From the NCBI GenBank assembly GCA_022419385.1, contig JAJUBI010000008.1:1612001-1676000 (forward strand): a DNA stretch of 64,000 bases, read 5' to 3'. The notes under the pieces are model-generated. The model did not search any database and was not told where the DNA came from. It worked only from the letters and a program-made list of their open reading frames with translations. The DNA comes from Paraconiothyrium sp. Pb-2020 (Eukaryota > Ascomycota > Dothideomycetes > Pleosporales > Didymosphaeriaceae). The translations under genes were made by a program, and so were the position numbers. Below, piece by piece: positions 1 to 12,563 of this stretch; position 1 is the stretch's first letter; every line of letters starts with the position of its first letter.

Positions 1-237
1 GACTCGGCGTGCGGGCTGAATCCCAAAGCGTGGCGCGTGGGCGCTGGGGATGCGGGCGAGGGGGGCAAGGGAGGGGTGTTGGACGGGAATCTGATTATGA
101 GGTGGGGAGAGCTGGGGTATAGTCGCCAGCGGGAGGGATTAGGGAAAGTAGGTGGGGAGGGCGAAGAGTGGGTGTTCTGGGGCGAACGGGAGGTGCTGGC
201 TGGATGGGGTGTTTTTGGTCGTCGAGGGGAGTTGTGA
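1..237 (+). CDS. Possible 3' end of a gene cut by the window edge
   Basis: Frame 1 is open from the first base to a TGA at 235-237. The 78-residue reading is rich in Gly, Glu and Trp and matches no family I recognise. It may be the C-terminal tail of a protein whose body lies left of the window, or a chance opening in G-rich DNA. There is no splice or domain evidence either way. Confidence 0.22.
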   Translation, partial: DSACGLNPKAWRVGAGDAGEGGKGGVLDGNLIMRWGELGYSRQREGLGKVGGEGEEWVFWGEREVLAGWGVFGRRGEL

Positions 238-1183
238 TGAGTGGTGGTAGCAACGACGGTGTGGTTTGATAGGGGAGTGTGGGCAGAGTGTTTCGTAAAG
301 CTAGGCGAGTTGAATCCTTTTGTCATTATGTCCCTCTCGAATTCGTGGCTGGACAAGTGACCTTTCATCACATCTTATGTGGCTAATAGCTGATGGGACG
401 GAAGGATACAATCAGGAAGAGCATGCAAGTGCACTACATACTGATCTTATTCACTAAGTACTGTGGACACTCAGTCTCACCTTCACTAGATACAGCTAAC
501 CTAAATGTACACTCTTCCTTTCCATCTTCCGCTTCACCTTCACCACCACTCCTCTCTACGCACGCATCTACAAACGCGGCGTTCACCCCGCATCCCCACG
601 CCCATTACTTCCCTCATTCACTTAGATGTACACATTAGCTGTACAGCCGCGAAGTGCTACACTTCCGGCACGTCAAACAAAAAAGGAAAAGAGGCAGTAG
701 TGTAGAGAAAAGAAAAAACTTAACCGCTATGTACAGCGGTAGTGGTATCAAGTAACAAAAAATCCGAGAAGAAGAACAAAGGACTTCAGCTTTACGCCCG
801 CTGCACCACCACATCTGCCGCCAGGACTTCCTCCGCCTTGAGCAAGCCAGATCCAGGTGTTGGAAAGGGGAGGGGTATTCGCAAGCAATGCTTTGCTGGT
901 AAAGGCTCGATCGAGCGGTGCATATCGGATGAACTATCAACGCCGGCTATGCAAAGTAAAGAGGTGCCATGTAAAAAGTGATGTATTGGAAGGTCGTTGT
1001 CATATCAACATACCAATCCAGAAGGAAGGATCGACAAGAAGCGAAGGATGATCACAGGGTAATGTGGTGATCTTGAGACAGTCGTTTGGCCGCTGAAATT
1101 GCTGCAGATGATAGTCTTGACGTCCGATGCTGGTAGACTTGTACGATATGCTTTGTCATCGTTGCGTATCTCATAGGGATTAC
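238..1183. other. Intergenic, no gene recognised
   Basis: This stretch holds only short unconvincing frames. It is AT-richer than the flanks and contains the 3' flank of the Rax2 gene. I see no repeat or RNA gene in it. Confidence 0.5.
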
Positions 1184-4100
1184 TCATATTGTGGGTGCCT
1201 GAGGTCCCCGGAGCGTGCCGAAAAGCTCTTGAGGCGGTATCCGACTTTGATTGCCGACGCGGTCCGTGAAAGATGTGGGAGCTGGGGAATAGCCCGCTGC
1301 CCTCTTGCGGTACCATTCGATGAGGATACCGGCGACCACCAGTAAGAAGGTAAGAGCGAGCGCTATAGCGAGCGCAATGAGAACGATGAAGCCAAGAGCC
1401 AGTTTTTTACCTGTATTACGTCAGTCGCCATGCGGAAAAAAGAGATGATCGTCTTACCTCCTCCACTGAAGAAATCTTCGTGTTCCGCCACTACCTTCGA
1501 CAGACTACCAGATGAGCCTCCCTGTGCGGAAGACAAAAGGAAGGGTGTCAAGGTAGTACCGTTGAACAGAGCTGCCGATGCGACACCGAAGCCGGTGATG
1601 TTGACTTGTCCTAGAATCAGCAAAGCTTGGTTTTGATCCAGCAGGTCCGACTTCTGGTGGTCCTGGTTCAGAGGCAGAGATTGTAGACCCTGGATGACGG
1701 TGCCAGGACCTAGCAATTTATCATCCATCGCATTCCATTTGCCGCCATCGAAACGCTGCAGGAAGGTACTACCATCGCTGCTTTTACCAGCAGCCCACAT
1801 TTGAGAGCCGTCTAGGTTGGCGGGACAAAGCGTGTCCACAGTCCCGGGGAGACCTCCAGATCCTGCAACTTCCTGGAACTGACTATTTGTAGAATCATAC
1901 GTGAAGACTTTAGTCTGGTTGTTACTAACGGTAAGGTTTCCCGCGACCAATGCCTTGGTATCCGAGACCCATAGCAGGTTGGTGACAACACCGGAAATGT
2001 CTGCGCCAGGAGTGTTCCACTGCTTGCGTTCGTTGTCCCAAACGCAGAGAGCTGGACAGCTCAGTGCTCCGGCGGAGTCGAACTGACCTCCCACGAAGAC
2101 GTCTTGAGAATTACGCCTAGGGGCGATGACGTTGACCGTGACGTTAGAGCCCTGGAGCGCAGGGGGTTGGCTGTCTTGAAACTTGTTGTTGGCGAGATCG
2201 TACGCAACCACCCCAGCCACAATGCTGTCTCCGACCTTGCCTGTAACAAGGCCACCAGCGAAAAGAACATCACCGAGCAGACCAAGAGCCCCGAAGGTCG
2301 AGTTCGAATCTATTTCATCGCCAAAACCAGTGATCGCATTGTTGTTGTCAATGATGGCGACATTGGTGATGTTCTGGCCGTCTTTGCCTGTGGCAGCGAA
2401 GTGGCCTGCAAGAACCGTCTTGTCGATATTGTCGCCATTCTTGTGGAAGACAGCAGTGGAGATTCCAGAATTTGTGGCATTTTGTCCTGCAGTCAATGCT
2501 CGCTTGCGTAGCGACGCTTGCTGCTGTTGCTGGAGGTTAACATTGATCCCAAGGCCGCTCAAGGTGCTGTTGCTGTTCAGCACAGCAGCTCCGCTTGCGC
2601 CTAGACCCTGCGAGCTGATTCTGCCGGCATAAAGGCGGTCGGTAACGTTCGTTTGGGCGAACGTCGTGATACCGCCTGAGATTGCAATGGTTGTAAGATC
2701 CAGATTCTTCAACCAGTTGTTTTGAGATGGTACCCATATAGCGAATCCGTCCGCGGAGAAGGAAGGGTTGTTGCCGAAAGCACGCACATTCTCGAAATTA
2801 CCCGTGATGGCTAGAACATCCTCAGTCGCGTTACCGGTCAAATTCGAAATAGGGACAATAGAAGTGACCAGGCCATCGACACCAGCACCGAGGGCTTGCC
2901 ACTTATCGTCAGAATAAGCAGCAACACGACCCAAATCGCCATTGTCATTGTTCTTGGTGTTAGTGAAGTTGCCACCCACGTAGAGGGTCGATCCGCTTTG
3001 GTATATGGTGACCACTTGGTCGTTGAGACCATTGCCGCTGAGCTTGGTAGGTCCGCTGTCAGCTATAGCAAATATGTTGTTAAGCCCGTCATCATTCGTG
3101 AAGTTTCCACCGACGTACAGTCGACTATCTGATGTTACTAGGGCATTGACAATGGCCGAGCTTTGCGGCTTGAGGCTTGCGCCAGCTTTATCGATGGTCG
3201 AAGCAGTAAAGTTCGTACTGGTGATCTGTTGGTCGGGATCATATTCGAACAAGCCGTTAATTTCAGTGCCATTGTCCTGTGCCGTGCGGATCTCGAAGCG
3301 CACTCTCTGGGCGACCACTGTTAACACATTGGTACCAGGGTTTTGGCCAGCAACAGGAGCCAACGTGACTTCGGGACGGAAACCATTCGTAACATCGACA
3401 TGGCCGTTGTAAACTTCGTCGTACTTGTCGAAATCGTTTGTTTGGGCTAATATAACGCTGGTCGGGCCAGAGCCGGATTCCATGAAGCCAGTCACGTTGA
3501 CTCTGCCACGAGTACCACATGTCCCATCACCCTGGCAGCCAGGAGTGTACATCTTGATCGTGTAATTGCCGGACTGCGGAACATCCGGTCGAAAGACGAC
3601 ATAGGTGGAATTCGGTGAGTAGTCAGCAGTATCGAGAGTCGCAGTAAGGTATTTTGAATTGCTGTCATGGGAAGGGGTGGACTGCCAGTTGCCCACGGCA
3701 GTCGCTTGACCACCGCTAGTAGCGCCTCCGCATTTTGGCGCGTTGAATTCTTGAATAGCATAGGCGTAAACGTCTATCATGGTTAGAGGAAAAGATTCAT
3801 GCGGGGGGCGGTTCAACACTTACCAGTCTGGAATAGTTCGATCCCATTAAGACCTCCACCATCGCCATACCACTGGGAGATATCAATGCGGAATGAATTC
3901 ATGCCCACAACGTTCACGAAGTCAAATACTTGAGCACTCGTGTTTCCTTCCGGTAGCGGGCAAGTGGCGTCACAGAACTTGCGCTCGCCGGTACTCGGAT
4001 CGCTGTAGGTCAGGTTCATGATGCCACCATCCGGAAGAGCAGTGAAACGAAATTCCTTGGTACCGCGACCCTCGAAATTGGTATTGTGCAGTTGGAGTTG

Positions 4101-4982
4101 AGTGGGCTGAAATCCGAAACCGAAATCCGCTCTCCAGAACCCGGGACTGTTGTCAGCCAGGAGCCATGTGGAGCCGGAACCTTGGATCTTGGTGTCGTCC
4201 TTGCAAACGATCGACTTAGGATCGGTGAAGCCTGTCAGTCCTGAGCTTGTCTGAGCCGTTATAGTGGCAGATCCAATGGGCAAAGACTGGGTGTTGTTTT
4301 CTGCGGTGCCGTTTCCGGTCAAATTGATGCCGTTCAAGTTTTGGAATTGTCCTCCAAAGACAATGGTCTTGTTTGGACCCTGAACGATCGAATGCACCGT
4401 CCCATCGAAACCCTTGAAGGGCAGATTCGCCCAACTGTTGTCTGCCTTCCATATTATGGCATTGGTGGAGTTGCCGCCATCGATGATGCCTCCGACATAG
4501 ACTTGTTGGCGTGCAGCGTCGCAGTAGAGAGCGTTGACCTGGCCAGATAATCCAGTTGTAGCTGTCACATCTCCGGTCTTCGCGTCGATGAGCGCAATGC
4601 CGCCTGGGGTAGATGAGCCGTCGACGCTGGTGAAGTTGCCTCCTACTACGTATGCGTCCAAGTTGTCATTGGTATACCTGCACATGGCCCTGACCTCACC
4701 ATCAGTCTTTTGTATCTTTGCAAACAAGCCATTTGGAAATCGAGAGTAGAGTCCATTGGTTGCAACGTCCTGGTTCTGGCCTTCGTATTCGTAGAGCGAT
4801 ATCGAGTCGAAGTCGCCGGCGAGGGTGACGCGGCCCAGTCTTTGGATGTCGATATTAGGGGAGGGTATGGGGTTGAAAGTGAATGCGGTAGTTCGAGATA
4901 TTAGGTCTGGCGAGGCCAGGAGTAGCGAGAGGGCGAGCTTGCCGGCGCGCGACGCCAGCAGTGAGGAGAACGGGTCCCTCAT
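1184..4982 (-). CDS. rax2: Rax2-type cortical polarity marker
   Basis: Model: complement(join(1184..1410, 1458..3773, 3824..4982)), 1233 aa, introns of 47 and 50 nt with phase-consistent joins. The start is the ATG at 4982, because a hydrophobic signal sequence follows (MRDPFSSLLASRAGKL...); the upstream extension of the frame is Pro/Ser/Arg-rich and lacks that character. The ectodomain is long and rich in N-x-S/T sequons, with Kelch/beta-propeller-like repeats of the VGGNFT and VGGQF kind. The last exon encodes one transmembrane helix near residues 1162-1187, then a basic stretch and the tail FGTLRGPQAPTI, which I recall as characteristic of fungal Rax2. Rax2 family proteins are type I membrane glycoproteins that mark cell poles and help choose growth or bud sites. 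Length and architecture fit a full-length gene. Confidence 0.9.
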
Positions 4983-6920
4983 GGCCAGCGGCGGCGACAG
5001 CTCGGATTCGAGCGTGTCGAAAGAATAAACGGGTGGTGTGTTGAGGAGAGCGCGGTCAGCAGGCGCAGATGGCGACGACCATGGCCGAGGGGAGGATCGT
5101 CGGGATTGGTGTGCTGAGGCAGGTCCTGGCCTGGACGAATACCGTGGGCTCCTCCCGATTGGCGTGCGAGTGCCTGCTTGGGGGGCCAAAGCGAGCCGGC
5201 GACGTCAAGCGGAGCGCGGCGCTGCCTGAAGATTATGGGCGATTGCACGCCCGTGGCGGTGTCTGAAACGAGTGACTGTAGTGAGAAGTGATGCTGGAGG
5301 AACTTGGAGGGAGCGCGACTGGCGTTCACAGGCAGGAGCAGGGCCGCCGACGCAGGAGCTGCTTGCCGGCGCTACTGGGGGTGCGCGTCGGGCTGTGGTC
5401 TCTGTAGAAATTGAGCGGAGCCCGCGATTGCCACGGCGACCAATGGAATGCCAAACCAAAGGACGCTAAAAAGCTTGTCTCGCGTGCAACACGCCAACGG
5501 AGACGCAGTGCAATTCAGTTCACGACGCACGCAGGGCCCGGCGCAGTTCGGTCATGGAGAGGCAGCAGCAACAGGCGCGTCGTGGAGGTCTTCTCATTTC
5601 AACACTGGCGTCGCACACGGTTGGCTGGCGGTGCTGGTCGCAGTCGCTAGTCGACCTCATTCACCCACGCGAGCTCGCAGCCAATTGTCCTCGTTTGCGA
5701 CAACAAGAACCCTCGCCGTGGCTGGGGTGACACCAAGGCCATGACGACGGGGAACCTCGCTTTCGTCCTCGGATCATCGTTGTTGTTTCCTTGCGTCCAG
5801 CGCTCCTGGCCTTCTCACCGCCTGGCCTGCCAGCACGCTGCCATCACGTTGACCGCCCAATGTTGTGGCAGTGGGACTAAATAAAGACAACCCGCTGTCT
5901 CGCCATGTCCATCGTGGAGTCACACGAGGCTTGCACCATTTGTCTCTGAGGCGCGCATTTTGCGCCTCTGGGCCGTCCCGGCTCTCGAGGCGTGCACACG
6001 AGACAATCCACGAGCACCTCCCACCTCCTTCCCCAACTCACATTTGCGGCACCTCGTCGTTTCCGGAGGCCTCGGCATCGTGGCACTTCGCAATGACAGA
6101 TACCTCCTGCTGTCAATCTCAGGATTTGTCGCCTTTGATATGCTCAACTACATCATCACCTCCATATGATCTTCATTATAATCGTCGGTGGCCTGGCCAT
6201 CGCGATCTGCCCGTCGCCTCCAACAAACACTTTGTATGCGTCACCCGCCACAGGGTTCCCGCGAACCCCCTGCACAACACCTCCGACGGCGGTTTCACAA
6301 ACCCCTGCCCGTTCTGACAAGCACGACTTGAGACAGTGCTAGGCCCAAACGAACCCGCTTCCCACATTGCGCTCGCATCCCATTCGCCTTCGCGGCTGCA
6401 AATCGTGAAGGGTAGCAATCGACTCAATTGACAGCGCATGAGCCCCTCTCTGGCTGCGTCATCGCGTTGCTTCTAAATTCGGAATATCAAATTCGAACAT
6501 GTGGGTAGCGCGCAGATCGTTGAAGTCATCATGAACGGAGTCGCGCATAGTACACCCGACGAGAATCTCCCGCGCCGGAAATGGCTGGTGTCGTGCAGAT
6601 AGTCCGGAACCCAAACGCGGTCTAGTCTATGATGCACTAGAGCATTGAGCCTCGCAGCGGCTGGTGTGGTACAGACACAGGCGGCTGGCAGTGTTTCACA
6701 GAGTTTTGATTGGGGGTAGTGGAGAGTCCGTTGATTACATTATGTCACAGTCGTTGCTATGGGTGAGGTCGTACTATCTAACTAACAAGACAACAGCTCT
6801 ACAAGCCTTCATGTATGCAACCAATCTATGCCAACGCCGCGCTAATGCAGAAAAGGAAGAAAAGCAACATTGACTTCGTTCCTATCGCAACTCGCCTCTT
6901 CGAGTCACGTATACGTCTTT
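4983..6920. other. Intergenic between Rax2 and the MFS gene
   Basis: About 1.9 kb with no convincing coding frame. It holds the 5' flank of Rax2, which is GC-rich near 5000-5800, and the 3' flank of the MFS transporter. Short open frames here have no domain and no splice-supported extension. Confidence 0.5.
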
Positions 6921-8716
6921 CTACGCCTGAGGCTCCTGCTCCAGATCCTTGCTCTTCCTCTTCTCCTTGAACCCTTGCTCTGTCTCCAACGCCGTGTCCA
7001 GAGAGTACGCCTTGATCCAGAAGTTTGCGACGAATGCTATAAAAGCGAAGACCGTCATGACGATCCACACGTATCTGAGTCCCTCAGTGTAGGACTCACG
7101 GAGTTGCAGCTTCATCGGCGAGTCGACAGGAAGGGACTTGATGATCTCCACGAGCCCAGCAGCGTCCTTGCTGTACTCAGCTGCTTTGTCCGCGAGCAGA
7201 GGATACGTGAGCATCTTCCTCTTAGCCTGGTTCTGGAAGATGACGCCACCGATGGCAACGCCAAGTGTCTGGCCGAAAGCGCGCAGGAAAGAGAACATGT
7301 TGGCAGCATAGGCCTGATCCTCGTTGGTGGCAGACGCCTGCACAGCAATAGCCATGGATGCGAAAAGCATACCTGCTCCTGCGCCGCCAACCAAGTTTAA
7401 GAAAATCCAAGCTACCGTCTTAGTATCAGTCTTGAGGTAGATGAGGAGTCCGTTTCCGAAGGTTGCAAGGAACCATCCGACCCATGTGATAGTACGATAG
7501 TTTCCAGTCTTTGCAATCAAAAACCCAGCAATACCAGCGGCAGGCGCGACTGTGAATGTCCAGGGGAAGATGGCGATACCACTCATGATCGGACTCATAC
7601 CCTTGACCGCTTGAAAGTAGAGCGGCAGGTAATAGAGAACCGACCAGAGGATGATGCCGTGAATGACGGCGGAAAGGTAAGTGATAGCGGCTGTGCGGTT
7701 CTTGAAGACACTAGTGCGGATAAGAGGCTCTGCAGCGAAGTACTCTTGGTGGACGACGAAGCCGGTCATGCCGAAGGCGCAGAGGATCAATGGCACCAGA
7801 GTCCTCCAGCTGTCCCAGGGATACTGTACACCGCCCCAGGTGATGGGGATCAAGAAGCCTGTCGTCGAACTGAGGAACAAGAACATGCCCAACCAGTCCA
7901 CGCGTCGAAGCTTGGCCAAGAAGGAACTCGTCTTGTAGTTGAGCTGAAGGAAGATGGTGATGAGGACGGCTCCCACACCTGTGAATGTTTGTTAGTTTAT
8001 TCTCTCGTCAAACGTGAGTTCGGATAACATACCGATGAATGGAAGGTTAATCCAGAAGACCCAACGCCATGAAACGTTTTGCGAGAAGCCACCACCAAGC
8101 AGAGGACCAGCAACCGTGCCAATAGACCACATGGCACTGAACATTGAGAACCATTTGCCTCGTTCCCGCAGAGGCACCATGTCAGTGACTACAATCTCAG
8201 TCAAGCAAATAATGCCTCCACCACCAACACCCTGGATACTCCTCCCAACCAGAACGACGGTGAAGTTATTAGCCACAGCCGCAACGATAGCTCCCGCGGT
8301 GAAGAAAACCAAGCTCAAATAGATGAGTGGCTTGCGGCCGAAGATGTGCGAGAAGGAGCCAATGACTGGCTGGAAGACAGTCGAGGTCAGAAGAAACGAT
8401 GTTCCGCTCCAGAAAGCTTCAATGGCAGAGCCGTGGAGGGCTCGTGCCATAACCTGAGATTGTTAGTGTTGGGGCTGGGCGTAGTATTGGAGAAACGTAC
8501 TGGAAGGGCGACGGAAAGGGAGGTTGCGTCCAGTGCGGCCATCAGGACGATGACACACAGGCTACCGAAGGCAGCGACGAATCTCCATCCTGGATTGAAG
8601 GCCTCTGGCTCTGTGGTTGATGGCGATTTGGGGGATATTGAGTCTTCGCTGGGCGTTGATGGTAGGGCTTCTTTGGGCTCATTGGCTAGGACGCCATTGT
8701 CGTTGGGGGCCGACAT
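6921..8716 (-). CDS. MFS transporter, DHA2/14-TM type
   Basis: Model: complement(join(6921..7978, 8033..8453, 8501..8716)), 564 aa, introns of 54 and 47 nt. The ATG at 8716 (MSAPNDNGV) precedes an acidic cytosolic tail; the frame further upstream has no earlier ATG. Major facilitator motifs are visible: GRKPLIYL after helix 2 (motif A), RSIQGVGGGGI (motif B-like) and GPLLGGGFSQ followed by WRWVFWINLP (motif C, typical of drug:H+ antiporters of the DHA2 class). The remainder is hydrophobic helices ending in a basic tail. Members export toxicants, mycotoxins or siderophore-like compounds at the plasma membrane. The substrate cannot be read from sequence, and no biosynthetic genes or Zn2Cys6 regulator flank it. 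Confidence 0.88.
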
Positions 8717-10297
8717 TTCTGTCGAAGTCGCCAGTAGGCTTAGTCGAAGTCGTTCTGTTGGTAACACAATGTAGCTATGTTGATCCGTTGTCAATGAGAT
8801 TGCCAAGTACTCAGTACGTTGGTAGTTTGTTTGGATGTTGAGGCTGTGACGATCTGATTGACCAAGGCGAGCGCACTACCTAGATATATTCACAAGATGA
8901 AGCCCATCAATCTTATCGATGACTATAGCATTAAGCCACATTGTTGACTCGGCGCAACTTTTCGCAATCCTTAACGTTAGGCCCGACCACTTGCGACCAG
9001 ATAACCGAATTCACCGCAGGGCATTTTGTCCGCTCCTTCGTGTAGGACCCGCTCACAGAGGGCCCATGCCGGACTAATGACGAGTAGGTCAGCCTCAACA
9101 GGGGTAGTCTCTATGTCCGTCGAGCAAACAGATGAGAAAATGGCAAGTATCGTGTCAGTCAGGCAAGTCGGGAACGGGGTAACTCTGCGTAGCGGTAGGC
9201 TAGTCGAGGCCGTAGGGCTGAGCGGAGGGTTGTTGCGCCGACTGAAAATACAGCGGCCGTAGACCATTCACCGACGACTATTTTGCTCCGTTCACCGACA
9301 CAGTGGATTGTAATGACACACACGTGAGGAGAAATACATCTCTCTGTTGTTGCAATACGAATTCCGAGAGCAGGCAACAGTCTGAAGACGTAACATTATG
9401 TTCACCGATGAGAACGATCTCGGCATGGTCAGGCTAGCTAAAACACATGTATTTCTGCCGTAGGTTGGCAAAGCAGTCGAATGGATACCACCTAGAATAC
9501 TAATCATGTCGGTTGTACCCGTGCGATGAGACAAGATGTCGAAGATTTTGGCTGGTTGACAGGCGTGTTTGGATCGCGCCTCCTCTGGTACTCGAGTTCT
9601 GTCGCTGCTTGGCGTCGCTGAAAGCGGACAAACAAGACGGAATGACTGAATGCCCCGCCAACACCATTCATGATTGCAGTCTATGCAGTCTTGTCTCAGC
9701 TCTGCTGTGTGCATGTCCCTTTACAATGCAGTGCAGGGAGCAAGCACAACAACCAGAAGCTACACATGAAGGCCACCATTTCTCCGGTATGACGTATTTC
9801 CTCAGGCCTAGACATGCGAGCATTTCTGGGCACTGGACAATTCCCCCTCCTAAAGATGACCCCAGTGCATACTTCCCATTGGCATGTTCCACGTAATCCC
9901 AACCACACATGCATCATACAGTCAGCAGAAACCATACGTCTAACGAATAGACGCAAAGGCTGCAGCCTCTCCAGACCCATCATAATACATCATCCATACG
10001 CGCGTCAACACCATGTTTCTCCACATCACAAACCAGCACCACAACGCTGCTAGTGAATCTTTCCCCCACGTTCCATCGCGCTCGCTGACTGTCTATATGG
10101 TGGTGTTTCGTGCTTCCTCCATCCGCAGCCAGTCACTGCTTGCGTAGTTCACTCAGCATTCCTTGTAGGGAAGTCCCCCATCCGGTCTTTGTTCAGCCAC
10201 AGGAATGCTGCAGCCATCGCTGCTTGTGACCATTAGCACGTGCACTTTCCTCTTTCTTTGTGTGCATCGAACTTCTAGAAGGCCTTCGCGATGAAGT
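8717..10297. other. Divergent intergenic region, MFS gene and unknown gene
   Basis: About 1.6 kb between two divergently oriented genes, so it should contain both promoters. No coding frame, tandem repeat or RNA gene was recognised. Confidence 0.5.
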
Positions 10298-12361
10298 ATG
10301 TCGATTCCGTCCTACACTGCGCCGGAACCCAGAGGCATGAACGGAAGCCAAGAAGGCCATATGCGAGCCCACTTTAGGCAGAGGAATATTTCGTCAGCTT
10401 CCCTTGAGGGAATGGAACGTCCTGTTCGTTCCTTTAAATCGTTCGTCCAGACTGCGCCACCAAATCCCACAGAGACAGACAAGGCTCTCCCACTCCCTCC
10501 AGCGCCCTGGGATCGAGCAAATTCGGATCGAGCGAGGACTCCGACCCCACCATCTGCGGATTTCCCACCACTTTCAAGGGAAAGAACCTCACGCACAGCC
10601 TCTTGGAAAGCGCCAGCAGAGTGGTACAACCACAGCCCCAGCGGGAGGTCTACGCATACTCCGTCGCCAGTTCTCACGCCTGTGACTTCTGCGCCGAGAT
10701 TTTTCACTCCACTCCTTCCTGAACCATCCCCACCCTTGCACGGTATGGTAGAATTAACAACCTGGCCAACTTCAAGCTCTCCTCCTCCCGTAAACCGGCT
10801 TTTGCCAATATACGAGCGCAGGGGCGACTCTCCAGACTATGGTCCACCCGGGACGCCCCCAACAACGCCTTTACCTGCCCCTCCGCCATCCGACAACCAA
10901 TACATTGAAAACATACTACCACCGGAACTCGGGAGAGCAAATAGTCCACGAAGTAGGAAAGTGGTAGGAGCCAATGCGCGCGTCCAAGCGATTTTCCGGA
11001 GTGAGTCCACCAAGGAAAAAGCATATGCCTCGCTTGGGCTTGAGTTACCATCGAAGTTAAGTCGAGACGGGAAACGTCCCGACCGAGAGTACTTGCGCGG
11101 CAAGAAGATCCGTGCTTTGCAAAAAGGCAACCCTTTGGCCGATGACAGCTGGGAAGATGAAGACATGGACGATATGACGAGAGCACTGAGTTTTTCGCAG
11201 GACTATCACGACCTTCTCGCCGATCAGTATCAGGAATTGAGCGTGCGCAAAGAGGAGGTCCTCAACTCCGGAGGAGCCCAGCAGGTGTACGAAGCGCAGA
11301 TACACGAGGCTAGATTTGTGGAATCAATGCATAGCATTCCTCCCCAGGACCGTGAAGTCGTCCCTACGCCGTTGACATGGCGCAAAAGCCCCGCTCCATC
11401 GACACCTCGCAGCCACTCTCGTGATGGGGCCCCAGAGCAGCCTTCAAGTCCTGGACAGAAGAGCAAGCATAAGAGGTTGTCCTCTCTCTTCAATCATCAC
11501 ATAGGTATTTACGATTCTAGTGGAGAGGATCTTTCGAAGAAAGAACGTCGGCCCTCAAAATCAAATCGCAATCACGAGACCCAAGGAGACAAAGCTCCGG
11601 AAGACGATTTGCGATTCTCGAAGTTCTTCCCTTCTAACAGGCCTGTCAAACTTGGCAAGAAGCAAAAGAAGACCACCGCTGCGAAAGCCCCTTCCGCCTC
11701 ATCTTCACCGCCACAACCAAGTCCCATGTTTCGCTTACCGGGAGGTCTTGCTGTGGTACGGAACCATTCGCCCTCTCCCAGTCCGAGATCAGACGTCTTG
11801 GGTGACAAGTCGCCCACATCCACGCATACGCGCGGAAGCTCCCAAAACGGCAGCGATTACTCCCACACAACCTCAAACGCTTGCTCTCCCTACCAAAGCA
11901 ACGAATCGCCGACGACGGCGAACATGCCCATCGCTATGCGCAGCGGGCACCGCACGTCAGGAGGCTCGTCATACTCTCACCACTCTAACACCGGCCACCC
12001 GCTCGTCGTGGAAGCGTCACCGCCGCCGCCGCCGCCACCGCCACCGCCGTTAGTCATCTCCTCCTCGCTACCCCTATCACCACCGCTTTCACCAGAAACG
12101 TTGAATCGCAACCGCAGTCAGGAAAAGGATGCAGAACATCATCGGTACAAGCCGAACTTCATCGAGAAGGCGAGGGAGGCTCGCAGACGGCGTCTTACCG
12201 AGGCAAGGCAGGACAGGTTGAAGAGGAGCATCAAAGTGTTGGGGCCGACGGACCCGGGAGTCGCGCAGGCAGGGTACGTGAAGTCCGAGGAGAGATTCGC
12301 ACAGAGTGAGAGTGACTTGGAGGGGAGGTTGCCGGGGTATATGGCCGGAGGGCCTGCTTAA
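10298..12361 (+). CDS. Disordered protein of unknown function
   Basis: Single exon, 687 aa, starting MSIPSYTAPEP. I do not recognise a named domain. Most of the chain is Pro/Ser/Thr-rich and probably disordered, with many SP and TP dipeptides that could be kinase sites. A polyproline run lies near residues 575-584. One block near residues 225-325 looks structured: it has alternating charged residues and acidic WEDEDMDDM, followed by a predicted helix around LSFSQDYHDLLADQYQEL. The C-terminal region is rich in Lys, Arg and Glu (EKAREARRRRLTEARQDRLKR), consistent with a helix or nuclear/nucleic-acid contact. An out-of-frame ATG lies at 10291, 7 nt upstream, so the start is not fully certain. 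The gene ends 202 bp from the convergent lyase gene. Confidence 0.75.
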   Translation: MSIPSYTAPEPRGMNGSQEGHMRAHFRQRNISSASLEGMERPVRSFKSFVQTAPPNPTETDKALPLPPAPWDRANSDRARTPTPPSADFPPLSRERTSRTASWKAPAEWYNHSPSGRSTHTPSPVLTPVTSAPRFFTPLLPEPSPPLHGMVELTTWPTSSSPPPVNRLLPIYERRGDSPDYGPPGTPPTTPLPAPPPSDNQYIENILPPELGRANSPRSRKVVGANARVQAIFRSESTKEKAYASLGLELPSKLSRDGKRPDREYLRGKKIRALQKGNPLADDSWEDEDMDDMTRALSFSQDYHDLLADQYQELSVRKEEVLNSGGAQQVYEAQIHEARFVESMHSIPPQDREVVPTPLTWRKSPAPSTPRSHSRDGAPEQPSSPGQKSKHKRLSSLFNHHIGIYDSSGEDLSKKERRPSKSNRNHETQGDKAPEDDLRFSKFFPSNRPVKLGKKQKKTTAAKAPSASSSPPQPSPMFRLPGGLAVVRNHSPSPSPRSDVLGDKSPTSTHTRGSSQNGSDYSHTTSNACSPYQSNESPTTANMPIAMRSGHRTSGGSSYSHHSNTGHPLVVEASPPPPPPPPPPLVISSSLPLSPPLSPETLNRNRSQEKDAEHHRYKPNFIEKAREARRRRLTEARQDRLKRSIKVLGPTDPGVAQAGYVKSEERFAQSESDLEGRLPGYMAGGPA

Positions 12362-12563
12362 GTTCTGCTATACATACCATAACCTTTGAGTAGATTATAC
12401 TTTTTAATCGAGTTGGTTCTAGTACCACTTCTGCTTGTGGTCGAGCGCGAGGTTGAAAACGTTCAGAGTAATGTATGGGATTAGTTGATGTCGGGTATCT
12501 TGAACTGAACTACAAACTAAACACTACTGATGGCGTGCAGACCATCCCGCTCTCTACCACCCC

